From JAJOKI01 sp964412405 (lineage in GTDB: Archaea > Halobacteriota > UBA148 > JAJOKI01), in the NCBI GenBank assembly GCA_964412405.1, contig CAYPOB010000027.1, forward strand, positions 1 to 12,032: a stretch of 12,032 nt of DNA, written 5' to 3'. The notes beneath the pieces are model-generated. The model was not told the origin of the DNA. It was given only the letters and a program-made list of their open reading frames with translations, and searched no databases. A program made the position numbers and the translations under genes. Of this stretch, positions 1 to 5,154 are shown piece by piece (within the stretch, counting starts at the first letter, position 1; every line of letters starts with the position of its first letter).

Positions 1-3
1 GTC

Positions 4-124
4 GAAAACACTTCGCAGAAGTGTTTTCTTAAGAAAGTGGCTTTGCCACTTTCGCAGATCAGAGATCTGCGAGAGTTGTAATCCCAAAGGGATTTCAACA
101 TTTCGCCCATAGGGACTTCAACAT
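4..124. repeat. Tandem array of triloop hairpins
   Basis: Four consecutive inverted repeats each enclose exactly 3 nt. H1 is 4-14/18-28, 11 bp perfect, loop GCA. H2 is 33-41/45-53, 9 bp perfect, loop TTT. H3 is 54-60/64-70, 7 bp, or 8 bp if 53 and 71 are paired, loop AGA. H4 is 75-85/89-99, 11 positions with one T-T mismatch, loop AAA. A degenerate fifth copy follows: CCC-ATA-GGG at 106-114, after which the right arm of H4 is repeated. The word AGGGAYTTCAACAT occurs at 88-101 and 111-124, with 13 of 14 identical and a 23-nt offset. The arms differ in sequence between hairpins, so the shape is repeated rather than one sequence. H1 begins 3 nt from the window edge, so the array may continue to the left. 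It could be a structured leader or small RNA, a terminator cluster of an upstream gene, or a palindromic repeat element. The sequence alone does not decide. Confidence 0.85.
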
Positions 125-131
125 AACAAAT

Positions 132-548
132 ATGAGTGATATGAGCGACCGTGATTTAGCGTTATTTGCAGCGAAGTGCTACTTTGGTATCGACGAGGGA
201 GAGGGGGACGAGTGTTATCTCTCCATTGTCGATGACTTTAAAAGAAAATTACCCATTGGCGGGTTTATCGACGCTATGGAAGAGGAACTACCAAAGTGGT
301 GGAAAGATAATATCGGGCACAAATCAAAAGTTGCACGTATGTCCATGGTCGATTTGATGCACCACATCAATAAACTGAGGATTCAAAGAGGATCAGACCG
401 TCTATCTGAACATAACGAACTTTTTAATGTCTGGATGGAATATATCGTGTCCAAATATCCCCACATATATCTAGTCGAAGTGCGGGATAAAAAAAGCGAT
501 GCACGGAAGCGCATTCTCATCAATACCGACGTAAGACGACGAGAATAA
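132..548 (+). CDS. Unrecognised 138-residue soluble protein
   Basis: I do not recognise this protein. It is open for 138 codons with no signal peptide or membrane segment. The N-terminal part is acidic (an Asp/Glu/Gly stretch around residues 21-27). There is a Pro-Lys-Trp-Trp at 54-57, a His-His at 77-78, and a strongly basic tail (residues 119-138, ending Arg-Arg-Arg-Glu). Cysteines occur only at 16 and 28, so no zinc site is evident. An alternative start lies at residue 4 (position 141). Neither start has a convincing Shine-Dalgarno sequence or a TATA-like box about 26 nt upstream. The gene directly follows the hairpin array, which may lie in its leader. It is on the same strand as the downstream GTPase, 35 nt away, but a T-rich stretch and a TATA-like box lie between, so they are probably separate units. 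Its amino-acid composition looks like a real protein, but coding status rests on ORF length and position only. Confidence 0.6.
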   Translation: MSDMSDRDLALFAAKCYFGIDEGEGDECYLSIVDDFKRKLPIGGFIDAMEEELPKWWKDNIGHKSKVARMSMVDLMHHINKLRIQRGSDRLSEHNELFNVWMEYIVSKYPHIYLVEVRDKKSDARKRILINTDVRRRE

Positions 549-583
549 AAAAGTTTTATTCAATTTTAAAATGATCAAATATT
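549..583 (+). promoter_or_regulatory. T-rich end of first gene and TATA-like box before the GTPase
   Basis: This AT-rich gap has T runs at 554-557 and 564-567, suitable for intrinsic archaeal termination after the first gene. It also contains a 10-bp palindrome at 563-572 with TTTTAAAA at its core (564-571). The centre of that box is about 26 nt before the ATG at 593, the spacing expected if transcription starts at or next to that codon. The promoter role is inferred from spacing and composition. Confidence 0.45.
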
Positions 584-592
584 GTGATGTAC

Positions 593-1684
593 ATGGGCAT
601 TGAAGATGATATCAAAGCCATAGAGGACGAGATTCGGAGAACCCCTTACAACAAGGCGACCCAACTCCATATCGGTAAATTGAAGGCTAAGTTAGCCAGA
701 TTGAAGGACGAAGCACAATCCACCAGTAAACAAGGAGGTGGAAGAGGATATTCGGTTAAGAAATCTGGCGATGCAACCGTCATCCTGGTCGGTTTTCCTT
801 CTGTTGGAAAGTCCACACTGCTCAATAAACTCACCAGTGCGCACTCTCAAGTTGCCGACTATGAATTTACCACGATGAGTGTCATCCCTGGCTCTCTCGT
901 TCACAGGGGAGCACGCATACAATTGCTCGATGTCCCTGGTTTGATAGAGGGTGCTGCTGCGGGTAAAGGACGTGGGAAAGAGGTGCTGTCCGTCATCCGA
1001 AGTGCAGATCTCCTATTGATTATGACTGATATATTCCACTTGGAACACCTAAATATACTTAAAAAAGAATTATTTGACGCTGGTGTGCGCATCAACGAAC
1101 GGCCCCCCAATGTTACGATTCGTAGAAAAGCCACAGGAGGGATTGTCATCAATAGAACAACCGAATGCGAAATCGATGAGACGGCTATGCGCTCAATATT
1201 AAATGATTTTAAAATTCATAATGCAGATGTGCTTATCCGTGAAAACATAACAATAGATCGATTCATCGATATAATTATTGGCAACAGAAAATATGTGCCC
1301 GCTCTGCCGGTGTTGAACAAGCTGGATTTAGTTTCATGTGGCGATAAAGCCGGTGGAGACTTGCCGATACCAAAGGATGCGATTTTGGTCTCTGCAGAAC
1401 ATGGGTCGGGTCTTGATGACCTCAGGGACGCCATTTTTAAGAAGTTAGAGTTCATCCGCATCTATATGAAGCCGCGGGGCGAGGCTGCGGATCAAGAGCC
1501 CATGATCCTAACGAAGAGGACAAGAGTTAGTGATGTCTGCGATCGCGTTCATAGAGATTTTAAGAGAAGGTTTAGATATGCGCAAGTATGGGGCAGATCC
1601 GTGAAACACAGGGGACAGAGGGTTGGTCTTGAGCATATCCTGATAGACGAAGATGTTCTGACACTTGTGATGGAGAAGGGTTAA
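593..1684 (+). CDS. DRG-family GTP-binding protein (OBG-type GTPase with TGS domain)
   Basis: This is a developmentally regulated GTP-binding (DRG) protein, an archaeal and eukaryotic GTPase family within the Obg group associated with ribosomes and translation. Counting from the GTG at 584, residues 5-45 form the charged helical N-terminus typical of the family. GFPSVGKS (70-77) is the P-loop (G1), the Thr-Thr at 96-97 is G2, DVPGLIEGA (116-124) is G3 followed by a Gly-rich switch, NKLD (245-248) is G4, and SAE (270-272) is G5. The segment 290-366 fits the C-terminal TGS domain. The frame is open from GTG 584 (366 aa), with ATGs at 587 and 593. I prefer 593 (363 aa), because GTGAT at 584-588 can pair with the 16S tail, a TATA-like box sits about 26 nt upstream, and DRG proteins usually begin with this Met-Gly-Ile-Glu type of sequence. 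Its stop is 19 nt from the convergent hypE stop. The family assignment is very secure; the exact ribosomal role in archaea is not known from sequence. Confidence 0.95.
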   Translation: MGIEDDIKAIEDEIRRTPYNKATQLHIGKLKAKLARLKDEAQSTSKQGGGRGYSVKKSGDATVILVGFPSVGKSTLLNKLTSAHSQVADYEFTTMSVIPGSLVHRGARIQLLDVPGLIEGAAAGKGRGKEVLSVIRSADLLLIMTDIFHLEHLNILKKELFDAGVRINERPPNVTIRRKATGGIVINRTTECEIDETAMRSILNDFKIHNADVLIRENITIDRFIDIIIGNRKYVPALPVLNKLDLVSCGDKAGGDLPIPKDAILVSAEHGSGLDDLRDAIFKKLEFIRIYMKPRGEAADQEPMILTKRTRVSDVCDRVHRDFKRRFRYAQVWGRSVKHRGQRVGLEHILIDEDVLTLVMEKG

Positions 1685-1703
1685 ATCCCCCTCAAAAAAC
1701 ACC

Positions 1704-2735
1704 TCAACACACCCTCGGAACCGGGTCTCCCAAAGGCGTTTCAATATACCTCTTTCCCCCAAGTGCAGTTTCTAAAATGACTTTTCTCTTGTGCCCTTCG
1801 ATTGCTTCTCCAATTATCTGCGCATCCTTTCCATATGCCGTCCCACGTATGGCATCAAGAACTGCTTCGGCACTCTCTGGCCGCACACAAATGATCGCCT
1901 TGCCCTCATTTGCCACCTCCAACGGGTCAATCCCAAGCATCTCTGACGCTGCTTTGACTGCTTCCTTCAGAGGGACCTGTTCTTCTTCGATAGATATTCC
2001 AACGCCGCTTTTTCTTGCCATTTCGTTTAGCGCAGATGTCAGCCCACCCCTGGTTGGGTCCTTCATCGCGGTAATTCCGCCCGTATCCAGTGCCACCTTG
2101 ATCACCCCCCACAATGGCGCGGTATCGGATTCGAGCTCGGTCTCAAAACTGAATCCTTCCCTGAACGATAAAAGCGATATGCCATGGTCTCCTATCGTTC
2201 CTGTGATGATGATTTTGTCGCCGACGTTCAAACCAGAGTCGCGTATCAACTCGTTTGCAACGCCGATGCCTGCTGTGTTGATTACCATGCCATCCAACGC
2301 CCTCCTTTCCATCACCTTGGTGTCACCGGTGATTATCGCTGCCCCCACCTCACCGACCGCTTCATCCATGGACTTGACTATCTTTTCCAGGTCGTCAAGC
2401 GGAAACCCCTCTTCCATGATGATGCTACTTGACAGTGCGATGGGGCGGGCGCCCATGACCGATAAATCATTTATTGTTCCAGCTGCGGCAACTTTTCCTA
2501 TGTTTCCGCCAGGAAAAAACAGCGGCTTGATCACATAGCTATCGGTGGTGAATACCACCTCGGTGTCTCCAACGGATATGGTTGCGCCGTCATCAAGGTC
2601 TAGCAGGCCGATGCTGCCAGCGCAGTTGTTGGACACGTTCTTGACGATAATTTCGCCAATTAACTTTTGCATGAGTTCTCCGCCGGCACCATGCGCGAGG
2701 GTTATGTTTTTTCCAGTTGCTTTACCTACTGACAT
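1704..2735 (-). CDS. hypE: HypE, thiocarbamoyl dehydratase for [NiFe]-hydrogenase cyanide ligands
   Basis: HypE receives a carbamoyl group from HypF on its C-terminal cysteine. It dehydrates this with ATP to a thiocyanate and passes cyanide to the iron held by HypC-HypD. The 343-residue protein has the expected length and ends in Pro-Arg-Val-Cys, supplying the essential terminal cysteine (C343). The PurM/AIR-synthase fold is marked by HGAGGE (15-20), an Asp-Asp-Gly at 48-50, TTDSYV (63-68), NDLSVMGA (89-96) and TGDTK (136-140), with a later Asp-Pro-Thr-Arg-Gly-Gly. The start is fixed by a strong Shine-Dalgarno sequence (GAGGTGAA, 2741-2748) inside the end of hypB. The two genes overlap by 14 nt, which suggests translational coupling. 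It is the last gene of the operon. Confidence 0.98.
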   Translation of the reverse strand: MSVGKATGKNITLAHGAGGELMQKLIGEIIVKNVSNNCAGSIGLLDLDDGATISVGDTEVVFTTDSYVIKPLFFPGGNIGKVAAAGTINDLSVMGARPIALSSSIIMEEGFPLDDLEKIVKSMDEAVGEVGAAIITGDTKVMERRALDGMVINTAGIGVANELIRDSGLNVGDKIIITGTIGDHGISLLSFREGFSFETELESDTAPLWGVIKVALDTGGITAMKDPTRGGLTSALNEMARKSGVGISIEEEQVPLKEAVKAASEMLGIDPLEVANEGKAIICVRPESAEAVLDAIRGTAYGKDAQIIGEAIEGHKRKVILETALGGKRYIETPLGDPVPRVC

Positions 2736-3384
2736 TCACGTTCACCTCAATGAATTTGGTCCAATCGTCAATGCCTTCGCCAGTGGTCTTGCTCGTCTTC
2801 AGCGCCCCAATCCGCGGATTGATCCCGAGTGCGTCATCAATCATCTTATCTGCATCGACGTCCACTGCCTCCGCGATGTCCACCTTGTTTACTATCGCCA
2901 GGCTGCAGGTCTTAAATATCATCGGATGTTTTTTCACCATATCATCGCCCTCGCTGACGCTGATGACGACCACGCGATGATGCTCTCCCAGCGAATAATC
3001 CGTTGGGCATATCAAATTTCCCACGTTTTCCATGAACAAAATATCCATATTATCCAATGGCAGCTGTCCAATGGCATGTTCGACCAGATTGGCATCCAGG
3101 TGGCACTCCTTCCCCGTGTTCAGGGAGATGGTGGGGATACCATGCAACCTAAAGCGGTCGGCGTCGATGTCTGCAACGATGTCCCCTGCTATCGCACCTA
3201 TCCCATATTTATCGCCAAGCTTCTCAACCGCCAATTCTATCAGCGTCGTCTTGCCAGAGCCGATCGCACCCATGATGTTAAAGCCAGTAACACCAAAACC
3301 GTCCAATAATCTGCGATTTTTCTCGGCAAGGGCCTCATTTGCCTGCAGGACATCGTATCCAACTTCTACGCGAAGGTCATGCAT
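2722..3384 (-). CDS. hypB: HypB, GTPase for nickel insertion into hydrogenase
   Basis: HypB is a SIMIBI-class GTPase that works with HypA to deliver nickel to the hydrogenase large subunit. The 220 residues show the P-loop GAIGSGKTT (39-47), an Ala-Gly-Asp-Ile (66-69), GKECH (91-95) whose Cys94-His95 match the conserved metal-binding pair at the dimer interface, ENVGNLICP (119-127) with Cys126, and the guanine-specificity motif NKVD (166-169). It lacks the N-terminal His-rich nickel-storage stretch and the N-terminal Cys motif of some bacterial homologues, as is common in archaea. The start is supported by a purine-rich ribosome binding site at 3388-3397 and lies within the last codons of hypA (8-nt overlap). 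Confidence 0.98.
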   Translation of the reverse strand: MHDLRVEVGYDVLQANEALAEKNRRLLDGFGVTGFNIMGAIGSGKTTLIELAVEKLGDKYGIGAIAGDIVADIDADRFRLHGIPTISLNTGKECHLDANLVEHAIGQLPLDNMDILFMENVGNLICPTDYSLGEHHRVVVISVSEGDDMVKKHPMIFKTCSLAIVNKVDIAEAVDVDADKMIDDALGINPRIGALKTSKTTGEGIDDWTKFIEVNVNVSR

Positions 3385-3739
3385 TTTCCTCCACCTCTAT
3401 TTTGATGTCTCTAACGTTTATCTCTCTGCCCGACACCAATTCAGGTAAGGGATTCCCGCACTTTGGGCAGCACAAGATGTGGCGCTTCCCCATCTCAAGG
3501 ACGCCCCCATATCCACATTTACACTTAATTTTTGGTGGTGTCTTTATGATGTTCAAATTTGCGCCCTCTAATAAACTTTCCTTGACCACGACCTCAAAAC
3601 AAAAACTCAGCTGCTCTGGATTTATATGGGTCAGTTCGCCCAGCTCCAGGTCTATTGAGATTACTCTGGTGGCATCGTTCTTCGATGCCGCATCCATCAC
3701 AGCTTCGTATACTCCCATTGCTACACCATATTCGTGCAT
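3377..3739 (-). CDS. hypA: HypA, nickel/zinc metallochaperone for hydrogenase maturation
   Basis: HypA binds nickel through its extreme N-terminus (Met1, His2) and a structural zinc through cysteines, and hands nickel on with HypB. The frame is open to 3775, but the start at 3739 is chosen. It gives the invariant Met-His-Glu, a normal length of 120 residues, and a GGTG ribosome binding site just upstream; the longer form would bury His2 and overlap hypD. The zinc region contains cysteines at 73, 75, 90, 91 and 94. The second pair is a standard Cys-Pro-Lys-Cys-Gly (91-95), but the first is Cys-Lys-Cys-Gly (73-76), one residue shorter than the usual Cys-x-x-Cys. The gene starts 2 nt after the hypD stop and overlaps hypB by 8 nt. 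Confidence 0.95.
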   Translation of the reverse strand: MHEYGVAMGVYEAVMDAASKNDATRVISIDLELGELTHINPEQLSFCFEVVVKESLLEGANLNIIKTPPKIKCKCGYGGVLEMGKRHILCCPKCGNPLPELVSGREINVRDIKIEVEENA

Positions 3740-3741
3740 TC

Positions 3742-4818
3742 TTACACCACACCATAACGTCCGTATTTCCACCAATTATGACAGGTCCCCTCTATCCCCA
3801 CCATACATGGCCCATACGGGTTCTCCGGTGTACACGTCTTTCCGAATAACTCGCATTCTTCTGGCGTGGCCTTGGCAGTCAATATAAGTCCGCAACTACA
3901 GCCAAGAGGTAAATCCTGCACCTCGCCAACGTCGATGTCGTATTTCTCCCTCGCATCAAACTGGCAGAACCCCGATTTTATTGCCAGCCCGGAATTTGCG
4001 ATTTCCCCTATGCCGCGCCAGTATGCATCCGCCACGTCAAACACCTCGTCCATGAGCTCTTGCGCCTTTGGGTTTCCCTGCTCGGTTACCGCCCGCGCAT
4101 ATTCGTTTTCCACCTCTGACTGTCCCTTTCTCATCTGTTTCAATATCATCAAAATGGCAAAAAGGACGTCCAATGGTTCGAATCCCGTAACTACGACAGG
4201 CATTCCCATCCCGGCAAATCGCTCATATGGTCTGGTCCCGATGATCGTCGAGACGTGACCAGGAGCTATAAGTCCATTAAAATTCACATCGCCGTCGCCG
4301 ACAAGCGCATCCATGGCAGGCGGGACCAGTTTGTGAGATATCAAGATGCTGAAATTATCCGGCGGTTTATCAAAGATGGCGGCGGCATTAGATGGTGCAG
4401 TGGTTTCAAACCCGATTCCAAAAAAGATGACATCGTTCTTCGTATTAGATGCCATTCGCACCGCATCAGTTACGCTGTATGCTATCTTCACATCTGCGCC
4501 ATCGGCTTTTGCCTCTGCCAGACTTATATCGGTGCCTGGGACGCGCATCATATCGCCATAGGTGACCAATGTTGCGCCGCTTTTTGCGAGAAAGATCGCC
4601 TCATCGACGTCCTTTGCAGAAGTGACGCAGACAGGGCACCCCGGCCCACTCAATAATTCCAAGTTTGGGGGGAGAAGCGTCCTCAGCCCGTGCTTTGTGA
4701 TCGTTTGCTCGTGCGTACCACAGACATGCATTATCCTCACAGCATCATCTAACATTGACGAATGAATTAACCCGACGACCTTTTTTCCAAGTGCCTTGTC
4801 TCTGAATTCCATGCTCAT
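3742..4818 (-). CDS. hypD: HypD, iron-sulfur scaffold for the Fe(CN)2CO centre
   Basis: HypD with HypC forms the scaffold on which the Fe(CN)2CO moiety of [NiFe]-hydrogenase is built. Its 4Fe-4S cluster and redox thiols are thought to supply electrons. The 358-residue protein is full length. Visible motifs are HVCGTHE (31-37), GPGCPVC (58-64), FGIGFETTAP (133-142), APGHVS (185-190), GFEPLD (212-217), Cys-Ser-Cys-Gly (307-310), and the C-terminal cysteines C322, C329, C338 and C346, which belong to the cluster region. The start codon at 4818 overlaps the hypC stop as ATGA and is preceded by a purine-rich AAGGGAAG sequence. A second Met at residue 3 (4812) is possible. The tight hypC-hypD coupling fits their function as a complex. 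Confidence 0.98.
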   Translation of the reverse strand: MSMEFRDKALGKKVVGLIHSSMLDDAVRIMHVCGTHEQTITKHGLRTLLPPNLELLSGPGCPVCVTSAKDVDEAIFLAKSGATLVTYGDMMRVPGTDISLAEAKADGADVKIAYSVTDAVRMASNTKNDVIFFGIGFETTAPSNAAAIFDKPPDNFSILISHKLVPPAMDALVGDGDVNFNGLIAPGHVSTIIGTRPYERFAGMGMPVVVTGFEPLDVLFAILMILKQMRKGQSEVENEYARAVTEQGNPKAQELMDEVFDVADAYWRGIGEIANSGLAIKSGFCQFDAREKYDIDVGEVQDLPLGCSCGLILTAKATPEECELFGKTCTPENPYGPCMVGIEGTCHNWWKYGRYGVV

Positions 4819-5075
4819 GTTGACTTCCCTTGAAGCTCTTTTTCCATCGCATCCACATATTCGTGGAATATCTTCAGGGTCTCCTCCGCTTCCTGTTGAG
4901 TCGTAAATTGAATGGCATATCCAACGTGCACCAGTACATAGTTACCGATATGACTGTCATCCAGCTCACCAAGAAGGTCCAATCGCACCACTTGTTTGAC
5001 TCCGCCGAAGTCGACGGTCGCTACTTTTTTATCGGCACCTATCTCTATTATTTTACCTGGTATCGCAATACACAT
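4815..5075 (-). CDS. hypC: HypC, chaperone for hydrogenase iron-ligand assembly
   Basis: HypC/HupF-family proteins bind iron with HypD and escort the hydrogenase large-subunit precursor. The 86-residue protein starts Met-Cys-Ile-Ala-Ile-Pro-Gly, with the essential Cys2 exposed after Met removal. It has the typical beta-barrel-like first half and a helical, acidic C-terminal third. The start is supported by GAGGT at 5082-5086 (minus strand), 6 nt upstream. It is the first gene of the minus-strand operon, divergent from hypF. Confidence 0.97.
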   Translation of the reverse strand: MCIAIPGKIIEIGADKKVATVDFGGVKQVVRLDLLGELDDSHIGNYVLVHVGYAIQFTTQQEAEETLKIFHEYVDAMEKELQGKST

Positions 5076-5081
5076 CGCACA

Positions 5082-5142
5082 ACCTCAATCAGTAGATTTA
5101 TCACCCACTAGTTTATCAACGTATTGACTTATTATTTATAAA
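5082..5142. promoter_or_regulatory. Divergent hypC/hypF promoter region with palindromic TATA-like box
   Basis: Only 79 nt separate the two start codons (5076-5154). TTTATAAA at 5135-5142 is an 8-bp palindrome and so reads as a TATA-like box on both strands. On the plus strand its centre is 16-17 nt before the first hypF ATG (5155) and 22-23 nt before the third codon (ATG 5161). This suggests a leaderless hypF message starting near 5161. On the minus strand it would place a start near 5112, giving hypC a leader of roughly 35-40 nt that includes its Shine-Dalgarno sequence (5082-5086). The promoter call is inferred from composition and spacing. Confidence 0.5.
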
Positions 5143-5154
5143 GTTGTATGGTCG

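Noticed and set aside
4..124. Hairpin array as a CRISPR array
   Set aside because: There is no constant repeat sequence, no spacers of 30-40 nt and no cas genes. The units are different palindromes with 3-nt loops.
1685..1703. Terminator hairpin between the GTPase gene and hypE
   Set aside because: The 19-nt gap has no inverted repeat, only a short A run on the plus strand.
1777..3309. Long plus-strand frames (1777-2538, 2545-3309) opposite hypE and hypB
   Set aside because: They are antisense to strongly conserved, complete genes, have low-complexity or skewed composition, and lack ribosome binding sites.
3032..4656. Several 130-180-codon plus-strand frames opposite hypB, hypA and hypD
   Set aside because: They are antisense to intact hyp genes with diagnostic motifs, and have no independent start signals or recognisable domains.
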